The position numbers were made by a program, and so were the translations under genes. A model generated the notes under the pieces. It was not told the origin of the DNA, did no database searches, and worked only from the letters and a program-made list of their open reading frames with translations. Below are positions 43,392 to 51,884 of a DNA stretch of 64,000 nt, in pieces. Position 1 is the stretch's first letter, and the number at the start of each line of letters is the position of its first letter. The stretch comes from an uncultured Lachnospiraceae bacterium (GTDB lineage: Bacteria > Bacillota > Clostridia > Lachnospirales > Lachnospiraceae): NCBI GenBank assembly GCA_937965795.1, contig CALCMD010000102.1, positions 58,714 to 122,713 of the forward strand. The letters are read 5' to 3'.

Positions 43392-44402
43392 ATGAGAGTA
43401 CTCACTGTGACAAAAAATGAAGCCGGACAGCGATTGGATAAACTTCTGGCAAAATATTTGAATCAGGCGCCAAAAAGCTTTTTGTACAAGATGCTGAGAA
43501 AGAAAAATATTACTCTAAATGGGAAAAAAGCAGACGGGAGCGAAAAGACTACGGTCGGGGATGAGGTAAAACTGTTTTTATCCGAGGAGACGATAGAAAA
43601 ATTTTCATCCGTGAAGGTTCCAAAAATACACGGGAACCTGGACGTCCTCTATGAGGATGCGAACATCCTGCTCATCAATAAGCCCTGTGGAATGCTTTCC
43701 CAAAAAGCAAAAAGCGCCGATATTTCTCTGGTGGAGCATCTGATTTCCTATCTGATGAAAACGGGGAGCCTGACAGAGAAATCTTTGTGTGTGTTTCGTC
43801 CTTCTGTCTGTAACCGTCTGGACCGAAATACCAGCGGCATCGTGGCGGCTGGAAAATCACTGGCGGGGTTACAGACGATGGGCGCCGTGTTTCAGGATCG
43901 AAGCCTGCACAAATACTATCTTTGTCTGGTAAACGGAAAAGTTTCAGAGGAAAAACAGATCGAGGGCTATCTTACAAAAGAAGAAAAAACAAATCAGGTG
44001 CATATCACAAAGAGAAAAGAAACGGAGGATTCCCAGCCTATACGAACCAGATACCGTCCGATATCCGTGGGAGATACGGCGACAATGCTTGAGGTGGAAC
44101 TGATCACGGGGCGCTCCCATCAAATCCGCGCGCATCTGGCTTCCATAGGGCATCCAATTCTTGGAGATACGAAATATGGGATTCCAGAAGTCAATGAAAG
44201 GATGCGCCGGCGCTTCGGACTGAAGCACCAGCTCCTTCATTCCTGGAAACTGGAGATGCCGGAGCTTTCCGGAGAATTTTCCGGACTTTCCCAAAAAACC
44301 TTTACGACAAGGCCCCCGGAGCAGTTTGACAAAATTCGAAAGGAGATGGGACTGACCTATGGCGACCTGGAATTCCAGAGGGCTTCGCGGCTCGACCCTT
44401 GA
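43392..44402 (+). CDS. RluA-family pseudouridine synthase
   Basis: 336 residues. S4 domain at the N-terminus (GQRLDKLLAKYLNQAPKSFL), then the synthase domain with the catalytic Asp in CNRLDRNTSGIVAAGKS and ELITGRSHQIRAHLASIGHP plus the GDTKYG motif. Likely a 23S rRNA RluC/RluD-type enzyme. AGGAGAAGG precedes the ATG. Its 3' end overlaps recU by 44 bases. Confidence 0.94.
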   Translation: MRVLTVTKNEAGQRLDKLLAKYLNQAPKSFLYKMLRKKNITLNGKKADGSEKTTVGDEVKLFLSEETIEKFSSVKVPKIHGNLDVLYEDANILLINKPCGMLSQKAKSADISLVEHLISYLMKTGSLTEKSLCVFRPSVCNRLDRNTSGIVAAGKSLAGLQTMGAVFQDRSLHKYYLCLVNGKVSEEKQIEGYLTKEEKTNQVHITKRKETEDSQPIRTRYRPISVGDTATMLEVELITGRSHQIRAHLASIGHPILGDTKYGIPEVNERMRRRFGLKHQLLHSWKLEMPELSGEFSGLSQKTFTTRPPEQFDKIRKEMGLTYGDLEFQRASRLDP

Positions 44403-44892
44403 GGAGTTGATTAACCGTTCCAATGAACAATATCTGGAAAAGGGGCTGGCTTTGATTCAGAAGATTCCGACTCCGATTACGCCAATCAGGATTGATAAAG
44501 AGCATCGGCACATTACGCTCGCTTATTTTGACCAGAAAAGTACCGTAGACTATATCGGAGCCGTTCAGGGAATCCCGGTCTGTTTTGACGCCAAAGAATG
44601 TACGGCAGATACCTTTGCCCTCCAGAACATCCATGAGCATCAGGTGCGTTTCATGGAACAGTTTGAGAAACAGGGAGGAATCTCATTTTTAATTCTTTTT
44701 TACAGCTCCAGAAATGAAATCTTTTATCTGCCGTATGCAGATATGCGAAAATTCTGGGAGCGGGCCAAAGAGGGAGGAAGGAAAAGTTTCCGCTATGAGG
44801 AACTGAATCAGGAGTTCAGGCTTCATTCCTCCGGAGGAATTCTTGTTCCCTATCTGGAAGCTCTGCAAAAGGATTTAAATATGAGGGATTGA
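44359..44892 (+). CDS. recU: Holliday junction resolvase RecU
   Basis: 177 residues. RecU features are visible: NSRGLRGSTLEELINRSNEQ near the start, KIPTPITPIRID, the catalytic stretch AYFDQKSTVDYIGAVQG with PVCFDAKECTAD, and the NIHEHQVRFMEQFEKQGGIS block. It resolves four-way junctions and partners the ruvAB genes at 9981-11605. AAGGAGATGG precedes the ATG. The TGA stop lies inside the minus-35 box of the hisZ promoter. Confidence 0.93.
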   Translation: MATWNSRGLRGSTLEELINRSNEQYLEKGLALIQKIPTPITPIRIDKEHRHITLAYFDQKSTVDYIGAVQGIPVCFDAKECTADTFALQNIHEHQVRFMEQFEKQGGISFLILFYSSRNEIFYLPYADMRKFWERAKEGGRKSFRYEELNQEFRLHSSGGILVPYLEALQKDLNMRD

Positions 44893-44917
44893 CTTTTGAT
44901 ACGCCGTGGCTTATAAT
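44889..44917 (+). promoter_or_regulatory. SigA promoter of the histidine operon
   Basis: TTGACT (44889-44894), 17-base spacer, TATAAT (44912-44917). The short leader (about 60 bases) has a small GCTATC/GATAGC hairpin but no T-box. Confidence 0.8.
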
Positions 44918-44985
44918 TGTCCCAGTCAAATTTATTATGCTATCAGGATAGCACTGTGAAGTGTTGAAGTGAAGAGGAGAGAAAA

Positions 44986-46107
44986 ATGGATCAGAAGCTG
45001 TTACATACACCGGAGGGCGTCCGGGATATTTACAAGGAAGAATGTGAAAGGAAACTTACCCTGCAAAATCATCTTCATGAAATCATGAAGCGGTACGGGT
45101 ATCGTGATATTGAAACGCCGACGTTTGAATTTTTCGATGTGTTCAGTAAAGAAGTCGGAACCACGCCTTCCAGGGATTTGTATAAATTTTTCGACAGAGA
45201 AGGGAATACTCTGGTTCTCAGACCCGATATTACTCCTTCCATCGCACGGGCAGCGGCAAAATATATGGGGGAAGAGACCGATCCGGTGCGTTTCTGTTAT
45301 ATGGGAAATACTTTTATTAATAATTCCAGCTATCAGGGACATTTAAAAGAGACGACACAGCTCGGTGCGGAGCTGATAGGGGACAATTCTGTGGATTCCG
45401 ATGCGGAAATCATCGCTATGGTAATCGAATCCCTTCTAAAAGCCGGATTAAAGGAATTCCAGGTAAGCGTCGGCCATGTGAATTTTTTTGAAAGCCTTTT
45501 AAAAGAAGCCGGAATTACAGGAGAGGTGGCGGATGATCTGAAGCATTTGATTTCCAATAAGAATACTTTCGGTGTGGAGGAGCTTTTAAGCGAGCGGAAT
45601 ATCCGGGAAGATTTAAAACAGCTCTTTGTACATCTGCCCAAACTCTATGGCGGAAAAGAAGCGCTGGAAACTGCAAAATCTATGACGGAAAACGAAGAGG
45701 CCCTGGCGGCGCTGCACCGTCTGGAGGAAATGTATGAAATCTTATCCATTTATGGAGTCGGGCGGTACGTTTCGTTTGATCTGGGTATGCTCAGTAAATA
45801 TATGTACTATACCGGCGTGATCTTCCGCGCGTATACGTTCGGGACAGGGGACGCCGTGGTAAAAGGCGGCCGTTATGACCAGCTTCTTGGGCACTTTGGA
45901 AAGGATGCTCCTTCCATCGGATTCGTGGTGGTGGTAAATCAGCTTTTAAATGCGCTGGAGCGGCAGAAGATCGCCCTTCCTTCACCGGGAGAGCCTGTCG
46001 TTCTGCGTTATCGTCCGGAGGACAGGAAGGAAATGATAGAAAAGGCCGGCAAAATGCGAAGCGAAGGGACGTACGTCGTATTATGTCCTGAGGAGGGATT
46101 GAAATGA
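44986..46107 (+). CDS. hisZ: ATP phosphoribosyltransferase regulatory subunit HisZ
   Basis: 373 residues resembling a histidyl-tRNA synthetase catalytic core: TPEGVRDIYKEECERKLTLQ, motif 2-like LVLRPDITPSIARAAAKYM, and FGTGDAVVKGGRYDQLLGHF. It lacks the C-terminal anticodon-binding domain of true HisS and sits directly before a short-form hisG, which needs HisZ for activity. GAGGAGAG precedes the ATG. The stop overlaps hisG by 4 bases. Confidence 0.95.
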   Translation: MDQKLLHTPEGVRDIYKEECERKLTLQNHLHEIMKRYGYRDIETPTFEFFDVFSKEVGTTPSRDLYKFFDREGNTLVLRPDITPSIARAAAKYMGEETDPVRFCYMGNTFINNSSYQGHLKETTQLGAELIGDNSVDSDAEIIAMVIESLLKAGLKEFQVSVGHVNFFESLLKEAGITGEVADDLKHLISNKNTFGVEELLSERNIREDLKQLFVHLPKLYGGKEALETAKSMTENEEALAALHRLEEMYEILSIYGVGRYVSFDLGMLSKYMYYTGVIFRAYTFGTGDAVVKGGRYDQLLGHFGKDAPSIGFVVVVNQLLNALERQKIALPSPGEPVVLRYRPEDRKEMIEKAGKMRSEGTYVVLCPEEGLK

Positions 46108-46739
46108 GATATTTAACATTTGCACTTGGCAAGGGAAGGCTTGCAAAAACCACCCTGTCTTTGTTTGAAAAGATTGGAATCACCTGTGAAGAGATGAAGG
46201 ATAAAGATTCCAGAAAGCTGATTTTTGTAAACGAAGAGCTGAAGCTGAAATTCTTTTTATCCAAAGGTCCGGACGTGCCGACTTATGTCGAGTACGGTGC
46301 GGCAGACATCGGAATCGTAGGGGAAGACACGATCATGGAAGAGCAGAGAAAGCTTTATGAGGTGCTGGATCTTGGCTTTGGAAAGTGCCGGATGTGCGTC
46401 TGCGGACCAGCTTCGGCAAAAGAGCTTTTGAAACATCAGGAGCAGATTCGGGTAGCGACGAAGTACCCGCATATTGCGAAAGACTATTTTTATAATAAAA
46501 AGCATCAGACGGTAGAAATTATAAAACTGAACGGTTCCATCGAGCTGGCGCCCATTGTGGGACTTTCGGAAGTGATTGTAGATATTGTGGAAACAGGAAG
46601 CACGCTTCGTGAAAACGGTCTGGAGGTGCTGGAAGAAGTATGTCCGCTTTCGGCAAGAGTGGTCGTGAATCCGGTAAGCATGAGAATGGAAAATGAGAGA
46701 ATTACAAAAATTCTGACAGATATGAAGTCTGTGATATAG
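46104..46739 (+). CDS. hisG: ATP phosphoribosyltransferase catalytic subunit, short form
   Basis: 211 residues, the HisZ-dependent short form without the C-terminal regulatory ACT-like domain. Motifs: FALGKGRLAKTTLSLFEK, the PDVPTYVEYGAADIGIVGED segment and the PRPP loop IVDIVETGSTLRENGL. It makes the first committed step, ATP plus PRPP to phosphoribosyl-ATP. Translation is coupled to hisZ by ATGA overlap. Confidence 0.97.
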   Translation: MRYLTFALGKGRLAKTTLSLFEKIGITCEEMKDKDSRKLIFVNEELKLKFFLSKGPDVPTYVEYGAADIGIVGEDTIMEEQRKLYEVLDLGFGKCRMCVCGPASAKELLKHQEQIRVATKYPHIAKDYFYNKKHQTVEIIKLNGSIELAPIVGLSEVIVDIVETGSTLRENGLEVLEEVCPLSARVVVNPVSMRMENERITKILTDMKSVI

Positions 46740-46752
46740 ATAAGGAGAAGCT

Positions 46753-48045
46753 ATGCGCACGATTAAATTGACAGAGGAGACAAAGAAAAATCTGCTCCAG
46801 GATCTTTTAAAAAGAAATCCCGGCAGTTATGGGGAGTATGAAGGAAAAGTGGCAGACATCGTAAATGCGGTTCGCGAAAATGGGGATGCTGCGGTGTTTG
46901 CGTTTACGGAACAGTTTGACAAGGCAAAAATTACAGCGGAAAATATCCGTGTGACGGAAGAAGAATTGAACGACGCCTATGCACAGGTCGACCCGGAACT
47001 GATTGCAGTCATCCGAAAGGCGCTGGGAAACATTCGCGGCTATCATGAGAAGCAGCGGCGCTACAGTTGGTTCGACAGTCAGGAAAACGGTACGCTTTTG
47101 GGACAAAAAGTGATGCCGTTGTCAAAAGTTGGGGTCTATGTTCCAGGCGGAAAAGCCGTGTATCCATCGTCTGTCCTGATGAACATCGTCCCGGCAAAGG
47201 TGGCGGGCGTGGGAAAAATTGTCATGACCACTCCCTGCGGGAAGGACGGAAAGGTAAATCCGACCACTTTGGTAGCGGCACATGAGGCAGGTGCGGATGA
47301 AGTCTACAAAGTAGGCGGCGCACAGGCAATCGCGGCGCTTGCTTTCGGAACGGAGAGTATTCCAAAGGTGGATAAGATCGTAGGGCCTGGAAATATTTAT
47401 GTGGCGCTGGCAAAGAAGGCGGTCTACGGACATGTCAATATTGATTCGATCGCCGGTCCAAGCGAGATTCTGGTACTGGCGGATGAAAGCGCCAATCCCC
47501 GTTTTGTGGCGGCGGATCTTTTATCCCAGGCGGAACATGACGAGATGGCGAGCGCCATTTTGATTACCACAAGCGAAGCGCTTGCACAGAAGGTATCGGA
47601 TGAGGTCGAAGAATTTGTGAGAGTTCTCCAAAGAAAAGAAATTATCCGTAAATCGCTGGATCATTACGGCTATATTTTGTTGGCGGATACGATGGAGGAC
47701 GCCATTGATGCCGCGAACGAGATTGCTTCCGAACATCTGGAAATCATCACAAAGGACCCGTTTCATATTATGACAAAAATCAGAAATGCCGGCGCTATCT
47801 TTATCGGGGAGTACAGCAGCGAGCCGCTGGGCGACTATTTTGCGGGGCCGAACCATGTGCTTCCGACAAATGGAACGGCAAAATTCTTTTCCCCGCTGTC
47901 CGTCGATGATTTTGTGAAAAAATCGAGTATTGTTTACTATTCCAAAGAGGCATTGGAGCCGGTTCATAAGGATATTATCAAATTTGCAGAATCCGAACAG
48001 TTGACCGCACATGCGAATTCCATCCGCGTGCGGTTTGAGAAATGA
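46753..48045 (+). CDS. hisD: Histidinol dehydrogenase
   Basis: 430 residues, full length. Landmarks: YVPGGKAVYPSSVLMNIVPA, the QAIAALAFGTESIPKVDKIV stretch, VDSIAGPSEILV-type segment (NIDSIAGPSEILVLADE), QAEHDEMASAILI with zinc/catalytic residues, and GPNHVLPTNGTAKFFSPLSV. It oxidises histidinol to histidine in two NAD-dependent steps. AAGGAGAAG precedes the ATG; the end overlaps the extended frame before hisB. Confidence 0.98.
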   Translation: MRTIKLTEETKKNLLQDLLKRNPGSYGEYEGKVADIVNAVRENGDAAVFAFTEQFDKAKITAENIRVTEEELNDAYAQVDPELIAVIRKALGNIRGYHEKQRRYSWFDSQENGTLLGQKVMPLSKVGVYVPGGKAVYPSSVLMNIVPAKVAGVGKIVMTTPCGKDGKVNPTTLVAAHEAGADEVYKVGGAQAIAALAFGTESIPKVDKIVGPGNIYVALAKKAVYGHVNIDSIAGPSEILVLADESANPRFVAADLLSQAEHDEMASAILITTSEALAQKVSDEVEEFVRVLQRKEIIRKSLDHYGYILLADTMEDAIDAANEIASEHLEIITKDPFHIMTKIRNAGAIFIGEYSSEPLGDYFAGPNHVLPTNGTAKFFSPLSVDDFVKKSSIVYYSKEALEPVHKDIIKFAESEQLTAHANSIRVRFEK

Positions 48046-48053
48046 GGTGCAAA

Positions 48054-48644
48054 ATGACAGAACGCATAGCAACCATAGAGCGTATGACAAAGGAAACCAA
48101 TATCAGGCTGACCCTGAATCTGGACGGTTCCGGCGTCTGTAAGGTGGATTCCGGGATTCCGTTTTTCGACCATATGCTGGAGGGCTTTGCCAGACATGGC
48201 CTGTTTGATCTGGATGCGCAGATTTACGGCGATACGGAAATTGATTCCCATCATACGATTGAGGATACTGGGATTGTACTTGGAGAGGCGATCCGGAAGG
48301 CAGCAGGTGATAAGGCAGGAATCAAACGATATGGCAGCGCGATCCTTCCAATGGATGAAGCACTGATTCTCTGTGCGGTGGATTTATCGGGACGTCCGTA
48401 TTTATCTTTTGACTGTGATTATACGGTGGAGAAAATCGGCGGACTGGATACGGAGATGATTCATGACTTTTTCTATGCCGTTTCCTATGCGGCAGCCATG
48501 AATCTTCATATCAAAAAGATTTCCGGTTTTAATAACCACCATCTTGCAGAGTGTACATTTAAGGCATTTGCAAAGGCCCTGGATGCAGCCACGATGTACG
48601 ACGAACGCATTCACGGTGTATTATCGACGAAAGGAACATTATAA
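48054..48644 (+). CDS. hisB: Imidazoleglycerol-phosphate dehydratase
   Basis: 196 residues from the ATG at 48054, preceded by GAGGTGCAAA; an in-frame ATG at 48042 sits inside hisD without a site. The two metal-binding halves are clear: FFDHMLEGFARHG with DTEIDSHHTIEDTGI, and DFFYAVSYAAAMNLHIKKIS with NNHHLAECTFKAFAKAL. No fused histidinol phosphatase domain. Directly followed by the HisIE fusion. Confidence 0.97.
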   Translation: MTERIATIERMTKETNIRLTLNLDGSGVCKVDSGIPFFDHMLEGFARHGLFDLDAQIYGDTEIDSHHTIEDTGIVLGEAIRKAAGDKAGIKRYGSAILPMDEALILCAVDLSGRPYLSFDCDYTVEKIGGLDTEMIHDFFYAVSYAAAMNLHIKKISGFNNHHLAECTFKAFAKALDAATMYDERIHGVLSTKGTL

Positions 48645-49937
48645 ATGATGAATACAAAAAAACTGGCGCCTTATCTTTTTATCAAAAACGGAAAAGCAGT
48701 AAAAGGTTTTTGGGACTTCACATTGTATGAAAGCGGAGACATACTGGAACTGGCGCAGCATTACAGCAACAACGGGGCAGATGAACTGGTGATCTTTGAT
48801 CTGTCTGACGATGACAGTTCTCACGAGGAATTTCTTCTGTTGATGAAAGAAATGTCCAGATTGATTGATATTCCTATGGCGGGCGGAGGAAATGTCAAAC
48901 GTATGGAGGATGTAAAAAAACTGATTTATGCCGGATGCCGCAAGGCATTCCTGAATTTTTCAAAAAAAGAAAACAGAGAGCTTCTGGAAGAGGCGTCCAA
49001 ACGTTTCGGAAAAGAAAAACTGGCAGTTTGTATCAGCAGCCCGGAACAGCTTTTTGAAAACAGAGCACGGATTGAGGAATATGCCGGGGAAGTCCTGCTT
49101 CTGGCCGATGACATGGATGTACAGGAAGTATGTCAATCGATTTCTGTACCCGTGATGCCTGTCGTCATGCAGGCAGATACGGAAAAAGTTCTGAATCTTC
49201 TAAAGCCTGACAATATTTCAGGCGTGTGTGCACAGATATTGTCGGCGAAAGAGGCTGATCTTATGGGATGGAAGCTTCTGGCAAGGGAAAAGGGGATTCC
49301 GGTGAATACCTTTGAAAGTACGATGGACTGGAAAGAATTTAAGACAGATGCGGACGGCCTGCTGCCTGTTGTTGTACAGGATTATAAAACGCAGGAGGTT
49401 CTGATGGTGGCATATATGAACCAGGAGGCGTTCGAAAACACGATAAAAACGGGACGGATGACCTACTGGAGCCGCAGCAGGCAGGAGCTTTGGGTAAAAG
49501 GTCTGACTTCCGGCCATTTCCAGTATGTGCGGGAGCTTCGGATTGACTGTGACAAGGATACGATTCTGGCAAAGGTTCTTCAAGTGGGAGCTGCCTGCCA
49601 TACCGGGAACAGGAGCTGTTTCTATCGGGAACTGGTAAAGACAGATTACGATGACAGAAATCCGATGGCAGTCTTTGAAGATGTGTTTTCTGTGATTATG
49701 GACAGAAAGGAACATCCCAAAGAAGGCTCCTATACCAATTATCTGTTTGATAAGGGAATCGATAAGATTTTAAAGAAGGTAGGGGAAGAGGCGACTGAAA
49801 TCGTAATTGCCGCCAAGAACCCCAATCCTGAGGAGATTAAGTATGAGATTTCTGATTTCCTCTATCATGTGATGGTGCTCATGGCAGAAAAAGGCGTCAC
49901 CTGGCAGGATATTACAAAAGAACTGGCACAGCGATAA
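48645..49937 (+). CDS. hisIE: HisIE bifunctional enzyme with N-terminal degenerate HisF-like barrel
   Basis: 430 residues in three parts. Residues 1 to about 225 resemble HisF (LAPYLFIKNGKAVKGFWDF; NGADELVIFDLSDDD), but the two catalytic aspartates of HisF fall on Phe12 and Ser131, and the second half of the barrel is shortened. Residues about 235-330 are phosphoribosyl-AMP cyclohydrolase (MTYWSRSRQELWVKGLTSGH; CHTGNRSCFYREL). Residues about 345-430 are phosphoribosyl-ATP pyrophosphatase (YTNYLFDKGIDKILKKVGEE). The HisI and HisE active-site motifs look intact. hisA, hisF, hisH and hisC are not in the window. The first domain may be structural or regulatory; a functional cyclase is unlikely. 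Confidence 0.93.
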   Translation: MMNTKKLAPYLFIKNGKAVKGFWDFTLYESGDILELAQHYSNNGADELVIFDLSDDDSSHEEFLLLMKEMSRLIDIPMAGGGNVKRMEDVKKLIYAGCRKAFLNFSKKENRELLEEASKRFGKEKLAVCISSPEQLFENRARIEEYAGEVLLLADDMDVQEVCQSISVPVMPVVMQADTEKVLNLLKPDNISGVCAQILSAKEADLMGWKLLAREKGIPVNTFESTMDWKEFKTDADGLLPVVVQDYKTQEVLMVAYMNQEAFENTIKTGRMTYWSRSRQELWVKGLTSGHFQYVRELRIDCDKDTILAKVLQVGAACHTGNRSCFYRELVKTDYDDRNPMAVFEDVFSVIMDRKEHPKEGSYTNYLFDKGIDKILKKVGEEATEIVIAAKNPNPEEIKYEISDFLYHVMVLMAEKGVTWQDITKELAQR

Positions 49938-49945
49938 TTCGTATC

Positions 49946-50001
49946 CCCCCGGCGTTCTATCTTTTGTCTCAGAAAGATAGAATGCCGGGGGTCTTTTTTT
50001 C
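49946..50001 (+). terminator. Terminator of the histidine operon
   Basis: A 19-base left arm (49946-49964, CCCCCGGCGTTCTATCTTT) pairs with 49973-49991 with one G-U pair, followed by TCTTTTTTTC. Very stable. Confidence 0.95.
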
Positions 50002-50032
50002 TGTTTGAAGAATAGAATGAAGGGAATGTATT

Positions 50033-50374
50033 TTGAACGGAAAGAAGGAATGCCCTGTGATCGATGAGTCAATGGAAGGAGGAAATACGCTTGCGGAACA
50101 GATACTGGAGAGCGAATTTCAAGATCAGTGCGGATGCCGTATCGGATATCTGGAGCAGGAGTCCGGAAAGAAAGAAGAAACGCTCCATTCCGGCAGCACG
50201 TTTACTCTGCGTCTGCTGCTTTCACTGATTCTCTTTTGCAGTTTTTTCTGGCTGCATAAAGAGCAGAAAACACTTTTCGGATACCGGACGGAAAAAGTAG
50301 CGGAAATTCTCAGTCAAAACACGGACTTGCAGGCCCTTTCAAAGTCTGTTAAAATGATAGGCGAGGAGAGATAA
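50033..50374 (+). CDS. Hypothetical single-pass membrane protein (113 aa)
   Basis: No family recognised. It starts at TTG (50033) after AAGGGAATG. A ~60-residue acidic, Cys-containing cytoplasmic part (QDQCGCRIGYLEQESGKKEE) is followed by one membrane segment (FTLRLLLSLILFCSFFWLHK) and a ~35-residue outer tail. It lies just before the secreted NAGPA protein and could be its partner. A promoter for the next gene seems to sit inside its 3' end. Confidence 0.55.
   Translation: MNGKKECPVIDESMEGGNTLAEQILESEFQDQCGCRIGYLEQESGKKEETLHSGSTFTLRLLLSLILFCSFFWLHKEQKTLFGYRTEKVAEILSQNTDLQALSKSVKMIGEER
50327..50355 (+). promoter_or_regulatory. Possible promoter of the NAGPA-domain gene
   Basis: TTGCAG (50327-50332), 17-base spacer, TAAAAT (50350-50355), inside the end of the preceding frame. 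Confidence 0.4.
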
Positions 50375-50402
50375 ACATGTAAGAAACGAAAGGGGATTGT
50401 AT

Positions 50403-51818
50403 ATGACACGGAAGATAAGAAAAAAGGGGCTCAAAACGCTTTTTCTGACCTGCTGTGTAATGATGGCGGCGGTCTGCGTTCCGGTAAATACCGCACAGGC
50501 GGCGCTGTCTGGAGAATGGGTGGCGGAAGGGGGCGCCCGCTACTATTTGGTCAATGGAGAGAAGGTTCGCGGACTGAAAAAGATTGGAAGATATAAGTAT
50601 TATTTCAATCTTAAGACTGGTAAGATGCTAAAAAGCAAATGGAAAAAGATAGATAATCAGTACTATTTTTTCAAATCTGACGGACGAATGGCAAAAAATC
50701 AGTGGATCAGCAAAAAGTATTATGTGAATGCTGCCGGTGTCCGTGTAAAAAACTGCTGGGTAGGAAATAAATTTATCGGGGAAGACGGAAAGTGGATTAA
50801 AAATTTTAAAGGCGGATGGCAGCAGATCGGCGGCAAATGGTATTATTATACAGCGAAAGGGAAAAAGAAAACGGGATGGCTCACTTATAAAGGAAACCGT
50901 TATTATCTGGATGCAAACGGGGTACGCCTTACGAAAAAACAGACGCTGAACAATAAGACCTACTATTTTACCAAAAAGGGAGCGATGAAAAGCAGCAGTT
51001 GGATAAAAAGCGGCGGCTGGTATTATTATGCGAATGCAAAAGGTGTGCTGAATACAAAAGAACGGATCAATGCAAGAACCAGAAGCGCGGCTACCATTAT
51101 AGAATATAACAGCGGCACTTTAAAAGTGAGAATCCAGAAATTCGGAAATTACGGCACTTATTACTGGACGGCACATGTGCAGATCAGCAACCCCAGCCAG
51201 ATGAAAGCAGCGCTTTCTTATGGTACATATGGCGGTACAAGACAACGTACCTCCGAAGCAGTAAAAAGCAATCATGCGGTCATTGGCATTAATGGAAGCG
51301 CTTTTTCTTATGAATCCGGAAAACCGGGATTTGACGCTGTAATGCTAAAAAATGGAAAGATTTATAATAAGGCGCTTGGCACCAGCTATTCTCTGATGGC
51401 AATTGCTAATGACGGCACCATGTTCAGCCCCCCGCAGGGACTCAGTGCGAGCCAGCTAAAAAAGAACGGCGTGCGGGACACCTTTAACTTTGGACCGATT
51501 CTCCTGAAAAACGGAAAAGCGGCGTCTCTCTACGACCAGGGCTATCCACAGGTCTATGCAAGTCCTGATATGACAGGGAGATACCCACGCTCCGCAGCAG
51601 GCATGATTGCTCCTGGTAATTATGTGCTGCTGGTATCAAACGCGCCAGGGCTTACCCTGGATCAGATGCGGGCGATCTTCCGTCAGTATGGCTGTGTCTA
51701 TGCCTACAATATGGACGGCGGCGGCTCTGCCACGATGTCGTATAACGGTTATGTGCTAAACAGTCCGACCGACGGAGTGGAACGGCCCTGCGGAGATTTT
51801 CTGCTGTTTACAGAATGA
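50403..51818 (+). CDS. Secreted cell-wall-binding-repeat protein with phosphodiester glycosidase (NAGPA) domain
   Basis: About 471 residues; the ATG at 50403 follows AAAGGGG. A signal peptide (about 1-35, ending AQAA) is followed by seven or eight aromatic/glycine repeats (GGWQQIGGKWYYYTAKGKKK, GWLTYKGNRYYLDANGV) to about residue 220. The C-terminal NAGPA domain has VIGINGSAFSYESGKPGFDA, SLMAIANDGTMFS, FGPILLKNGKAASL and the conserved YNMDGGGSATMSYNGYVL. Bacterial relatives cleave GlcNAc-phosphodiester bonds, so a wall teichoic acid or glycan-phosphate substrate is plausible. The repeat region is strikingly like that of the protein at 8408. Confidence 0.9.
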   Translation: MTRKIRKKGLKTLFLTCCVMMAAVCVPVNTAQAALSGEWVAEGGARYYLVNGEKVRGLKKIGRYKYYFNLKTGKMLKSKWKKIDNQYYFFKSDGRMAKNQWISKKYYVNAAGVRVKNCWVGNKFIGEDGKWIKNFKGGWQQIGGKWYYYTAKGKKKTGWLTYKGNRYYLDANGVRLTKKQTLNNKTYYFTKKGAMKSSSWIKSGGWYYYANAKGVLNTKERINARTRSAATIIEYNSGTLKVRIQKFGNYGTYYWTAHVQISNPSQMKAALSYGTYGGTRQRTSEAVKSNHAVIGINGSAFSYESGKPGFDAVMLKNGKIYNKALGTSYSLMAIANDGTMFSPPQGLSASQLKKNGVRDTFNFGPILLKNGKAASLYDQGYPQVYASPDMTGRYPRSAAGMIAPGNYVLLVSNAPGLTLDQMRAIFRQYGCVYAYNMDGGGSATMSYNGYVLNSPTDGVERPCGDFLLFTE

Positions 51819-51835
51819 TGGAATCTGTTTATAAT
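51807..51835 (+). promoter_or_regulatory. SigA promoter of the radical SAM/RNase G/ribosomal block
   Basis: TTTACA (51807-51812), 17-base spacer, TATAAT (51830-51835); the minus-35 overlaps the 3' end of the NAGPA gene. Confidence 0.7.
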
Positions 51836-51884
51836 GTGTTTCAGAGTAACCTACAGATAGTTTATAGAAAAGGAATAGAAAAGC

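Noticed and set aside
44918..44985. Possible T-box or His-attenuator leader before hisZ
   Set aside because: Only ~60 bases, no T-box sequence, no run of His codons and no terminator.
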